From: Pseudomonadota bacterium
GTDB lineage: Bacteria > Bdellovibrionota > Bdellovibrionia > Bdellovibrionales > JAEYZS01
DNA: 6,178 bases
Direction of reading: 5' to 3'
Assembly: GCA_023427925.1 (NCBI GenBank)
Contig: JAEYZS010000024.1
Location: 1 to 6,178, forward strand
Below, in pieces: positions 1 to 6,020 of this stretch. The notes below the pieces were generated by a model. It ran no database searches and was not told where the DNA came from. It saw only the letters and a list, made by a program, of their open reading frames with translations. Positions within the stretch are counted from its first letter, which is position 1. Every line of letters begins with the position of its first letter. The position numbers were made by a program, and so were the translations under genes.

Positions 1-1
1 A

Positions 2-133
2 AAAAAACATTTAAACACTAATTTTCAGCACCAACTCGAAGACATAGTCATTGCAAGACTTTTGGATATTTGCGTAGCGAAGTCGACGTGCACCTCATCT
101 GTAGAGGTAGCAAAAAACCTGCATAGCCTTTGA
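2..133 (+). CDS. Possible 3' end of an unidentified upstream gene (partial)
   Basis: An open frame enters from the left edge and runs 43 codons to a TGA at 131-133. The other two plus-strand frames stop within the first 21 bases or so. The translation is protein-like: it has an amphipathic stretch (QLEDIVIARLLDICVAKS) followed by SSVEVAKNLHSL at the C-terminus, with two cysteines. I do not recognise a family. No clear terminator follows, and the next gene starts about 190 bp downstream on the same strand. A run of this length can arise by chance in AT-rich DNA, so the call is tentative. Part of its sequence (ARLLD and HSL) is echoed in the same relative frame in the gap at 3178-3282. Confidence 0.35.
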   Translation, partial: KKHLNTNFQHQLEDIVIARLLDICVAKSTCTSSVEVAKNLHSL

Positions 134-326
134 TCTGTTAAATAAATTATATAAGATCTGGGCGCTCTTCGAGTTAACATTGATGGATTTTTCTAAACCC
201 ATCGACTTTGGGAACTGTGGTATGTGTCTCAAATCGAGACTTATGAGAAACTGTTACTTTTTCTTCATTTTTGGCCTTCTCAAACCGATACGTTGGTATA
301 GGTTGAACGTAACTAGAGGATATTTT
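134..326 (+). other. Upstream region of the three-gene operon
   Basis: This stretch probably carries the operon promoter, but no candidate is strong. One option is TTGATC (130-135), a 16-bp spacer and TAAGAT (152-157) within an AT-rich tract. A second is an extended -10, TGGTATA at 294-300, which would leave a short leader before the ATG at 327. The frame of the downstream gene stays open back to an ATG at 180, but that ATG has no ribosome binding site. I see no stable hairpin or known riboswitch. The 10-mer TCTTCGAGTT at 166-175 is the inverse of AACTCGAAGA at 33-42. Confidence 0.3.
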
Positions 327-881
327 ATGACTAAATTGAGATTGGTTAAAGGTGAGGAAGTCGAAGATTTCAATATTGATCAAGATCCAATAATTCAAAA
401 TGCTGACCCCTACGGATTTATGGTCGTTGAAAACACAGAGCCTAGTCTGGTCAAAACAGTTACAGAGATCTTTAATCTACAATATAGGATAGATGGGAGC
501 AGATTCATCCTTCGGTGCCAACCAGAATCAGATAACTACAAAGTAAATATCTTGACCCTAGTGGCGGCATCACTATGGCTATTTAATTCCAACATAAATC
601 AAAAAGTTTTTATTGGTGTTTCTCAGTCTCTCAGAGGTCTGTTGCTCCAAAGTCATTGTTCTGAAAAAAATCTATTTAAAGGTGAAGAAATCGAACAAGA
701 AGGATTTAGGTTTAAGGACAGCGGCTTAGCATTGACTCAGCAAGCGCAAATAACTTTAAAGCAAGTTGGAATAGATGTTCTGACGAACTCAAAATTCTTA
801 GAAATGAATTCTCAACAAGTTCGTGATCTTATGAAAACTTTTACAGCAAAAGATGAAAAGAAATTGCGATTGGTAGGCTGA
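327..881 (+). CDS. Hypothetical protein, first gene of the cyclase operon
   Basis: This encodes 184 residues that I cannot assign to a family. The ATG at 327 is chosen because AGAGGA lies at 315-320, six bases upstream. An in-frame ATG at 180 would add 49 residues but has no ribosome binding site, and that extension is Cys/Phe-rich and unlike the rest. The protein appears soluble. Its only strongly hydrophobic stretch is about residues 74-87 (NILTLVAASLWLFN), which is more like a buried helix than a membrane span. The motif KGEE(V/I)E occurs twice, at residues 8-13 and 118-123, and the underlying DNA is also nearly identical. The C-terminal third is rich in K, Q and E and probably helical. 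Three bases separate its stop from the next start, so it is likely co-translated with the hexapeptide-repeat protein and the cyclase. A regulatory or partner role is inference only. Confidence 0.8.
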   Translation: MTKLRLVKGEEVEDFNIDQDPIIQNADPYGFMVVENTEPSLVKTVTEIFNLQYRIDGSRFILRCQPESDNYKVNILTLVAASLWLFNSNINQKVFIGVSQSLRGLLLQSHCSEKNLFKGEEIEQEGFRFKDSGLALTQQAQITLKQVGIDVLTNSKFLEMNSQQVRDLMKTFTAKDEKKLRLVG

Positions 882-884
882 AAA

Positions 885-1775
885 ATGGCGAACTTAATCC
901 CATCACTAATTATTTTTAGTATTTGGCTTGGCGCCTTTTTTCTAGCCGCTCTCCCATACGTATTGATCGACAGTACAAATAAAGTGGTAAATATTTTTTT
1001 ATTGCTAGCTGGCCTTGTTATTTTTGTTATTTCGTCGACTCTTTTGGCAGGTCTTATTTCCTTACTCGGAAGAAAGGGAATAAAAAGAGGAAAGTTTCCT
1101 AGAGAAACAACTCATCCTATTTACGGTAAGCGCAGAATATATGGATTATGTTGGACTCAAATTTTCTATTTCAAGCCCATTTATTCAATCGTCTTATCTA
1201 TTCCTATATTTAAACATGTCGTCTTTAGGCTCTTCGGTTACAAAGCTTCGACTGATATTACTATTTACCCTGATACTTGGGTTAGGGATCTACCTCTTTT
1301 AAAATTTGAAAAAGGAACCTATTTATCTAATAGAGCAACTATTGGATCAAACATTTGTTTGAACGACGGATCAATACTGGTTGATGGCATTACAACTGGT
1401 GAGTCGGCGATGATCGGTCACTTAGTCATGGTGGCGCCGGGTTGTAAAGTAGGTGCCAAGAGTGAAGTTGGTGTAGGTACTGCATTGGGAATTAAAACGC
1501 GAATGGGTGCTTCGTCTATTATAAAACCAACTTGTGCAGTTAACCATGGTGTAATTATTGGAGATAATTGCGATATCGGCCCTCATACCTATTTAGGCTT
1601 GAAGTCTATCATAGGAAATAACATAGTCTTACCTCCGGGATCCAATATTCCAAATGGTGCAACTATACTTAATCAAGAAGAGGCAAATAAATATTACTCC
1701 TCAGAAACACTAAAGCTTGAAGAAACTAAAGATGCTTTAGCAGAATTATTGGTGAAGAGTTTGAACCATGGATAA
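885..1775 (+). CDS. Membrane-anchored left-handed beta-helix (hexapeptide-repeat) acyltransferase-like protein
   Basis: This 296-residue protein has two predicted N-terminal membrane helices (about residues 5-27 and 34-62). A basic loop follows (RKGIKRGK), then a linker (about 85-140) and a beta-helix domain (about 143-262). The helix shows the six-residue periodicity of this fold: IGSNICLNDGS, IGHLVMVAPGCKVG, VGVGTALG, IIGDNCDIGPH and IIGNNIVLPPG. His179, His221 and His234 are candidates for the catalytic base that such acyl- and acetyltransferases use. The domain resembles the beta-helix modules of polysaccharide O-acetyltransferases and of membrane proteins related to NRPS terminal domains. 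The acceptor and acyl donor cannot be read from sequence, and a purely structural role is possible. The C-terminal tail (263-296) is helical and charged. No strong ribosome binding site precedes the start, and the upstream stop is three bases away, so translation is probably coupled. The end overlaps the cyclase start by 8 bp. Confidence 0.8.
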   Translation: MANLIPSLIIFSIWLGAFFLAALPYVLIDSTNKVVNIFLLLAGLVIFVISSTLLAGLISLLGRKGIKRGKFPRETTHPIYGKRRIYGLCWTQIFYFKPIYSIVLSIPIFKHVVFRLFGYKASTDITIYPDTWVRDLPLLKFEKGTYLSNRATIGSNICLNDGSILVDGITTGESAMIGHLVMVAPGCKVGAKSEVGVGTALGIKTRMGASSIIKPTCAVNHGVIIGDNCDIGPHTYLGLKSIIGNNIVLPPGSNIPNGATILNQEEANKYYSSETLKLEETKDALAELLVKSLNHG

Positions 1776-3174
1776 TAAACCACTAGGTCATGAAGATCTA
1801 ACACAAATACATCAAAGCGTACTTCGCGGAGTTGTGAGTCGCGCAGGTATCCTGAGCGGTATTTTTTGCATTGCCTTCACTATTTATGGTTTTAGTAGTT
1901 TTGAATTTGTTCATTCATTTAGACCGGATGTTACAATTTTTGATAACGTGTGGCCACGGATTCTTCTGAACACGATCCCACTAGCATTATTTTGGTACTT
2001 TTTTAGGAACTACAAAGACAATGTTGAGAAAAAAGTCATCATGTGGACCTATGGTCTTCCTATAGTCTTTGTTTCTGCATGTTTTGTATATGTTTGGCCA
2101 ATATTGTACTCGGGAGAGTCGGACATTATTATGTATGTTCATTCGGCGAACGTATTCATTATCACTATGACCTATATTACGGTCTCGCCGCCACCTAAAT
2201 ACCTATACATTCAGAGTGCGATGCTTATCACTTTTTTCGTTGGACCCCTAGCTTGGTTGTTGCACCGAAATGGAAATCATATTTTGTTATCTGCAATTTT
2301 AAATGACTTGGCTATCGCTTTTATCGCTTCGACATTTATTGCCAATCAAATTTATAAACTCAGATTGAAAATTGCGACCTTTGACGTTCGTGTTAAGAGA
2401 TCTGCAACTCCTTTCTTAGGAAATATGCTCACAAAAGCGATTTACGAGCAAAATTCAGAGTTGTTAAGAGAAAGACAAGTCAACGCTATTATAGTAATGA
2501 TCGACATTAGAAATTACTCTGAGTTCTCTAATAAAAATGACGAAAACGTTGTAAGAAATTTTATGACGGATTACCACGCGCTTGTTTCCAAGACGTTTAA
2601 TGAGCGAGGAGGCTATCTGCACAAGACTAGCGGTGACGGTCATATGATTTCGTTTGGGGTAATGGATGAGTCACCGGACTTGTCGGAATTACCTGCCTAC
2701 GAAAATGAAGCGCGAGTCGCTGAGGTGAAGTTAGGTAGATCCAGATTTGCAAACGCGCTTTCCGCTATAGCTACTTTAACCTATCAATTTGATCTTCTAA
2801 AAAGTAGATATGATATTACCGAGAGTATGGCTGTAGGTATCGGTATGTCAGAGGGACAAGTCACAATCAGTGTTCATGGTGACGACAAAAGAAAAGAGTT
2901 AGACATTAATGGTAAAACTATAATCTTGGCTTCTAGGCTAGAAGCGTACACAAAAGTTATTCGTAACCATATTGCTCCCGCACACTCTGTGGTCGTTATA
3001 GAGCCAACATTGTCACGTCATTTCGAAGACAACCATAGGATGTTTAGAAAATGGGATACACTAGCTACTGACCTTAGAGTGAGAAATTTTCCTGAGATTG
3101 ATCACGTTTATTATCATGTCTTCTTAAATAAACTTGAAAAGCGAGAGAATATTATAAAGTTGCGTGCAAGTTAA
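1768..3174 (+). CDS. Membrane-bound class III adenylate/guanylate cyclase
   Basis: This 468-residue protein has about six predicted membrane helices (roughly residues 26-48, 62-80, 90-113, 120-138, 145-166 and 172-193). A linker helix (194-235) and a class III cyclase catalytic domain (about 238-452) follow. In the domain, MIDIRNYSEF carries the first metal-binding Asp (D246), and HKTSGDGHMISFG carries the second (D290) plus the Lys (K286) that recognises adenine. LDINGKTIILASRLE carries the purine-contacting Asp (D379) and transition-state Arg (R390). The Lys/Asp pair favours ATP and so cAMP production. The Asn normally found four residues before that Arg is Ile386, which could lower or alter activity. 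The catalytic domain should be cytoplasmic and work as a homodimer, with the membrane part sensing or anchoring. The start overlaps the previous gene, with a GGTGAAGAG-type site at 1751-1759. Family assignment is firm; activity is not. Confidence 0.9.
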   Translation: MDNKPLGHEDLTQIHQSVLRGVVSRAGILSGIFCIAFTIYGFSSFEFVHSFRPDVTIFDNVWPRILLNTIPLALFWYFFRNYKDNVEKKVIMWTYGLPIVFVSACFVYVWPILYSGESDIIMYVHSANVFIITMTYITVSPPPKYLYIQSAMLITFFVGPLAWLLHRNGNHILLSAILNDLAIAFIASTFIANQIYKLRLKIATFDVRVKRSATPFLGNMLTKAIYEQNSELLRERQVNAIIVMIDIRNYSEFSNKNDENVVRNFMTDYHALVSKTFNERGGYLHKTSGDGHMISFGVMDESPDLSELPAYENEARVAEVKLGRSRFANALSAIATLTYQFDLLKSRYDITESMAVGIGMSEGQVTISVHGDDKRKELDINGKTIILASRLEAYTKVIRNHIAPAHSVVVIEPTLSRHFEDNHRMFRKWDTLATDLRVRNFPEIDHVYYHVFLNKLEKRENIIKLRAS

Positions 3175-3440
3175 TAGCCAAGACTTTTGTCGTTCCTCAA
3201 CACTTAGGGAGTGGATCCTTAGAGAGAGAGTCTTGCCACCGATCTTAGCTCGATTGACCGCAATATAAAGCATAGCCTCTTTAATCGAAGAAATCATAGA
3301 AGAGAAAAAGTTTTAAATCATAATGGCTTACAACCCTACCTTGTAGCGGAACAAATTTTTTTACATTTTGTCGAAAACTACATTAGATTTAATCAAATTT
3401 ATTTAGTAGACAGGGCTTAAACTTTATCGAAGGAAACCCT
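3175..3440. other. Intergenic region with possible decayed coding sequence
   Basis: This 266-bp gap follows the cyclase operon. CAAGACT (3179-3185) and AGTCTTG (3229-3235) could pair as a long-range stem, but there is no T-run, so I do not call a terminator. An (AG)5 run lies at 3221-3230. From 3223 to 3420 the plus strand is open for 65 codons before TAA (3418-3420), but it has no ATG, GTG or TTG start with a binding site. The segments at 3178-3189 and 3270-3278 match the left-edge gene fragment (54-64 and 121-129) in the same relative frame. This suggests a degraded copy rather than a working gene. Confidence 0.35.
3360..3389 (+). promoter_or_regulatory. Candidate sigma70-type promoter for the secreted-protein gene
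   Basis: TTTACA (3360-3365, five of six consensus bases) is followed, after 18 bp, by TAGATT (3384-3389, four of six). This would place the transcription start near 3396, giving a leader of about 45 bases before the ATG at 3441. The surroundings are AT-rich, so chance matches are common. Confidence 0.3.
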
Positions 3441-4394
3441 ATGGGATATTTCTGCGTTGTTTTAGTCTTGGTCTTTTTGTTGTTTTCTAAAGTTATTTTT
3501 GCTTTCGGCGGTCTTCGAGTTAGCGGCTCCTATAGCGCCGAGGTTTTGATTCATGACAATATCAAAATTATTCAAAACATGACTAGTGATGATTCAGGCG
3601 CAACTGAGACAAGGATGCAGGCATTCGTGCTGAAAGAGGAGGGGTGGAAAAAAGCCTGGGAGATTCAAGACAGTTGCAACAACATTGAGGAAGTCCCGCA
3701 GCGAACTGTTATCCCTCGAACGCTTCAGACGCGTTGCGAATTTGATGGTGATGGGACCTATTATAGAAATGCTTACAGCATAAAAAATGGAAAGAAGATT
3801 TTTTCTTATACGCATCCCGATTCCTCAGAGCCATTTCAGCTGATAGTAACTGATGGGAATTCAGTAGAAAGTTTACGGCTGATTGCATTTCAGAGCACCG
3901 ACACCTATTCTGATTTAGAAGAAAAGCTAGAAGAGTTTTCAACGGAGAGTATAGAAGAATCTCAAGAAGAGGAGCCCGAAAGAGTGGGGGATTATTTAGG
4001 CACTTTGTTCTACGCAGATCAAGATCAAATTTTATCCCAAGTGAAAATCACTTATAACTATACGCAACCAGAAATTAATGAAGTGAGAGAAATGCTTATT
4101 GAAACAGCAAACGTTTATGCAACGGTAAATGATGTAGAAGTTATTTCCCAACCGGAAAAAAATCTCTTCTTATCGTCTGCGGATGTGACTCATTACTTTG
4201 GTCACACTGAGGGAGTAGCGCCTACAAATAATTTTAATGGGATTGAAATCCATATTAAATTTGTTCAGTACGATGATGACGCCAACACTGAAAAGGATTT
4301 CGGGACACTAATTATACCTATTGAGAATGACCGTTTTGAGTTAAAAAAAAGTCGTGATGAAACACACTTGCCGGGTCACTTTAGTCTTGAATAG
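3441..4394 (+). CDS. Secreted or periplasmic protein of unknown function
   Basis: This encodes 317 residues. The start at 3441 is well supported by AGGAAA at 3431-3436. The N-terminus is a strongly hydrophobic stretch (about residues 4-20) followed by VIFA and FGG, which fits a signal peptide cut after Ala21. There is no lipobox Cys at the expected place, so a lipoprotein is unlikely. The n-region lacks Lys or Arg, which is unusual. The mature part looks like two beta-rich domains (about 24-155 and 185-305) joined by a Glu/Ser-rich acidic linker (158-182). Cys79 and Cys99 are the only mature cysteines and could form a disulfide. I recognise no catalytic motif or family. It has its own probable promoter and lies 266 bp after the cyclase operon, so a functional link to that operon is not implied. 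A short hairpin follows its stop. Confidence 0.8.
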   Translation: MGYFCVVLVLVFLLFSKVIFAFGGLRVSGSYSAEVLIHDNIKIIQNMTSDDSGATETRMQAFVLKEEGWKKAWEIQDSCNNIEEVPQRTVIPRTLQTRCEFDGDGTYYRNAYSIKNGKKIFSYTHPDSSEPFQLIVTDGNSVESLRLIAFQSTDTYSDLEEKLEEFSTESIEESQEEEPERVGDYLGTLFYADQDQILSQVKITYNYTQPEINEVREMLIETANVYATVNDVEVISQPEKNLFLSSADVTHYFGHTEGVAPTNNFNGIEIHIKFVQYDDDANTEKDFGTLIIPIENDRFELKKSRDETHLPGHFSLE

Positions 4395-4402
4395 TAATTT
4401 TT

Positions 4403-4419
4403 CAAGGTGCCTTGTTTTT
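4403..4419 (+). terminator. Weak candidate terminator after the secreted-protein gene
   Basis: CAAG-GTGC-CTTG forms a four-base-pair stem with a four-base loop and is followed at once by five T residues, starting 9 bp after the stop. The stem is short for an efficient intrinsic terminator, so read-through into the next gene is plausible. Confidence 0.3.
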
Positions 4420-4488
4420 GGTGGAAGTCCAGTGTTGGCTTGAAGGTTATAAAAGACTTTAAACCCCTTGGCTATGGTCTAAAGTGTA

Positions 4489-4517
4489 TTGCGAAATTTC
4501 CCATTAAAATTTACTAT
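4489..4517 (+). promoter_or_regulatory. Weak candidate promoter for the downstream membrane-protein gene
   Basis: TTGCGA (4489-4494) and TACTAT (4512-4517) are each four-of-six matches to the sigma70 consensus, with a 17-bp spacer. They lie about 45 bp upstream of the ATG at 4560. The rest of the 165-bp gap (4395-4559) shows nothing else I can support. Confidence 0.2.
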
Positions 4518-4559
4518 CTATATTGCGCTTCTGAAATTAACAGCACTGAAGGATCATCA

Positions 4560-5228
4560 ATGAACCAAGAAGTCTTGAACCAAATTAAATTATACCTCAA
4601 TGAGTTTCCTCATTTTATGAAAGGTCTCCTCAAAGATCCTTTTGGTCATGTGGATCGTGATGTCCCAATGGAATGGGTTAAGGTTGTTCTCTATGGTTAC
4701 CTCGTTGAAGCTTTAACCAATACTCTTTATACGGTTGCGATTTTGAATCTCGGCGGGATTGCTTCGAGTCTGATTTTTTCTCCTGTGCAAACCTTAGTCA
4801 TTATCGGGTTTGTTAGCTTCTTGGTTTGGTTTGTCTTGGATAAAGCAGGGTTTGCTCAAGTGCAATTTCTCTCCATCTTTAAAATCATCGTTATAGCGGA
4901 AATGCTGATCAGCCTTGTAGCACTCCCAGTAATGGTAGCACTTGCCTATATTAAATCAGTGGATCTCATCTATGTTGTTTCAATTTTATTGATCCTAGCT
5001 AAAGCAACCCTTGTATACCGTGGATTCACTCGTCAGCTCATGATGGCTGATAAGCGAGCTTTCAGTATTGTTGGGATTTTTACGGTCATCTTTATGGCAC
5101 CACTACTCATGAGCTTCTTTGAAGGATACTCGGTAAGAAAGCAAATACGTGACAATAAAAAGCTCCATGAAATGCAAATGGAGCAGTCGATAGAAGAGCT
5201 TGAAAAAGAGCTTGGCGGCGAGAATTAA
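4560..5228 (+). CDS. Multi-pass membrane protein, possibly Yip1-like
   Basis: This encodes 222 residues. The ATG at 4560 is preceded by GAAGGA (4548-4553). The frame stays open upstream to a GTG at 4407, but that has no binding site and the extra 51 residues look non-coding. After a soluble N-terminus (1-40) there are about five predicted membrane helices (roughly 42-62, 74-94, 105-129, 133-152 and 167-188). A charged helical tail (191-220), rich in Glu, Lys and Met, could form a coiled coil. The layout resembles bacterial Yip1-domain proteins: a short cytoplasmic N-terminus, a Gly/Pro-containing loop (NLGGIASSLIFSP) and clustered short helices. There is no diagnostic catalytic motif, so the Yip1 assignment is a guess. 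The gene may be transcribed alone or by read-through from the secreted-protein gene, and it ends just before a strong terminator. Confidence 0.8.
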   Translation: MNQEVLNQIKLYLNEFPHFMKGLLKDPFGHVDRDVPMEWVKVVLYGYLVEALTNTLYTVAILNLGGIASSLIFSPVQTLVIIGFVSFLVWFVLDKAGFAQVQFLSIFKIIVIAEMLISLVALPVMVALAYIKSVDLIYVVSILLILAKATLVYRGFTRQLMMADKRAFSIVGIFTVIFMAPLLMSFFEGYSVRKQIRDNKKLHEMQMEQSIEELEKELGGEN

Positions 5229-5253
5229 TTTCTGAATAAAAGGCTCTAAAATA

Positions 5254-5282
5254 AAAAAGCCAACCGTTGAGGTTGGCTTTTT
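5254..5282. terminator. Strong bidirectional intrinsic terminator
   Basis: A perfect 12-bp stem, AAAAAGCCAACC (5254-5265) and GGTTGGCTTTTT (5271-5282), encloses the loop GTTGA. The T-run lies at the 3' end on either strand. It sits between the convergent membrane-protein gene (stop at 5228) and rplX (stop at 5307), so it can end transcription from both sides. Confidence 0.9.
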
Positions 5283-5306
5283 AGCGTTCTACTTTGAAAA
5301 TCTCAA

Positions 5307-5570
5307 TTAAGCAGATTTAGTAGCAGACTTCTTTTTTGTTTTTGTTTTACCTTTTGCTTCTGGGCCAGAAACAAGCTTAACGTTTGAATAATCGATGAAT
5401 CCTTCTAACTTTTGGATTCCATCTTGTTTGCTGAAGTGAGTTTGAACCTTCACACCTTGAACTTTGATTTTAAGTGGTGAAGTCTTGATTTCTAAAACTT
5501 TTCCAGACTTACCTTTATCGGCACCTGTAATAACTTGAACAGTTGCACCTTTTTTAATTTTCAATTTCAT
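5307..5570 (-). CDS. rplX: 50S ribosomal protein L24 (short form)
   Basis: L24 is a primary-binding protein that starts 50S assembly on the 5' part of 23S rRNA. This 87-residue protein carries the KOW motif near the N-terminus (IKKGATVQVITGADKGKSGKV, residues 5-25, with the conserved GxDKGKxGKV core). The usual continuation follows: KVQGVKVQTH, a short loop, then GFIDYSNVKLV. It is shorter than the roughly 100-105 residues of typical bacterial L24. It ends in a Lys/Thr-rich tail instead of the normal C-terminal segment. Its ATG overlaps the rpmB stop as ATGA, and AAGGAG (5578-5583) lies seven bases upstream, so translation is efficient and coupled. rplX is normally in the spc operon between rplN and rplE, so its place here after rpmB suggests relocation or a second copy. 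Which of these is true cannot be told from this window. Confidence 0.85.
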   Translation of the reverse strand: MKLKIKKGATVQVITGADKGKSGKVLEIKTSPLKIKVQGVKVQTHFSKQDGIQKLEGFIDYSNVKLVSGPEAKGKTKTKKKSATKSA

Positions 5571-5875
5571 TGTGCTGCTCCTTTAGCGCTCTTTTTCCCA
5601 GCTAGCTTTGCTTTAATTCTTTTCTTAATTCCAACGGCTTTTTTAGAAAGAAGCTTGTTATCTTGGCTCAAAATAAATCCGTCAAAGCTTCCTCTGTGTT
5701 CAATCGTTCTTAAAGTGCTTGCCGCGATCTTTAAAGTGAAAGATTGATTCAAAGCTTGGCTATGAAGTCTTTTGTATTGAACGTTTGGTTGGCTAATGGA
5801 CTTTGTTTTGATGTTTGAGTGAGACACTAAGTTGCTAACAACAGGCCCTTTTTGAGTTAATTCACAGCGTGGCAT
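5567..5875 (-). CDS. rpmB: 50S ribosomal protein L28
   Basis: L28 is a small 50S subunit protein. The 102-residue product shows the family pattern in order: CELTQKGPVVSN (residues 4-15), VSHSNIKTK (17-25), PNVQYKRL (30-37), and the core LRTIEHRGSFDGFIL (55-69). A basic C-terminal extension rich in Lys and Ala follows. It is longer than the 78-residue E. coli form and most like the alphaproteobacterial and Bdellovibrio-type proteins. Only one Cys is present, so it cannot form the zinc-binding four-Cys cluster of some L28 proteins. The ATG at 5875 is preceded on the minus strand by GGGAGT (5882-5887). The frame opens further to an ATG at 5962, but the 29 added residues are not L28-like. The start lies in a divergent arrangement with rpsR, and the stop overlaps the start of rplX. 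Confidence 0.93.
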   Translation of the reverse strand: MPRCELTQKGPVVSNLVSHSNIKTKSISQPNVQYKRLHSQALNQSFTLKIAASTLRTIEHRGSFDGFILSQDNKLLSKKAVGIKKRIKAKLAGKKSAKGAAQ

Positions 5876-5932
5876 TTCATACTCCCGGCAATGCTCTATG
5901 TAATAAAAAACTAATATCTTACGAAGTTCATG

Positions 5933-5962
5933 AAAATAGTCGAAAAATACGCTTGTTGGCAA
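5933..5962 (-). promoter_or_regulatory. Candidate rpmB-rplX promoter
   Basis: On the minus strand, TTGCCA (5957-5962, five of six consensus bases) is followed after 18 bp by TATTTT (5933-5938, four of six). Transcription would begin near 5926, about 50 bases before the rpmB ATG. The -35 element falls inside the palindrome at 5952-5966, so a protein bound there would block it. Confidence 0.35.
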
Positions 5963-5966
5963 CCAG
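5952..5966. promoter_or_regulatory. Near-perfect 15-bp palindrome, possible operator
   Basis: CTTGTTG-G-CAACCAG is an inverted repeat with six of seven arm positions paired. It lies midway between the divergent rpmB and rpsR starts and overlaps the -35 elements of both candidate promoters. That position suits a shared repressor site. I cannot name the regulator. Confidence 0.35.
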
Positions 5967-5981
5967 AAAATATAATATAAC
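5953..5981 (+). promoter_or_regulatory. Candidate rpsR promoter
   Basis: TTGTTG (5953-5958) and TATAAC (5976-5981, five of six consensus bases) are spaced by 17 bp, giving a leader of about 30 bases before the TTG start at 6021. A second -10-like TATAAT lies at 5971-5976. The AT-rich block 5967-5981 weakly resembles the half-site pattern of Zur/Fur-type boxes (TATAATATAAC), but only the right arm fits well. Confidence 0.3.
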
Positions 5982-6020
5982 CCCTTTTTACCTAATAATT
6001 AATAAACAGGAGATTATCCC

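Noticed and set aside
180..326. N-terminal extension of the first operon gene to the ATG at 180
   Set aside because: There is no ribosome binding site before 180, the extra residues are unlike the rest of the protein, and AGAGGA precedes the ATG at 327 at good spacing.
174..398. Minus-strand open frame across the start of the first operon gene
   Set aside because: It lies opposite a better-supported gene, has no ribosome binding site I can see, and gives a low-complexity product of no recognisable family.
3179..3235. Terminator for the cyclase operon built on CAAGACT/AGTCTTG
   Set aside because: The seven-base arms are 43 bases apart and no T-run follows, so it does not have the form of an intrinsic terminator.
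3323..3346. Seven-codon ATG open frame in the gap
   Set aside because: It lacks a ribosome binding site and is too short to distinguish from chance.
3594..3942. Two minus-strand open frames inside the secreted-protein gene
   Set aside because: Both are antisense to a gene with a good start and signal peptide, and they overlap each other in different frames.
4407..4559. N-terminal extension of the membrane-protein gene to the GTG at 4407
   Set aside because: The GTG lies in the short hairpin after the previous gene and has no binding site, while GAAGGA precedes the ATG at 4560.
5876..5962. N-terminal extension of L28 to the ATG at 5962
   Set aside because: L28 proteins begin just before the CELT-like motif, and a GGGAGT site supports the ATG at 5875. 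The extension would also cover the promoter region.
5967..5981. Definite Zur box
   Set aside because: Only the right half resembles the known gammaproteobacterial pattern and the block is AT-rich, so it is kept only as a weak possibility in the control-region finding.
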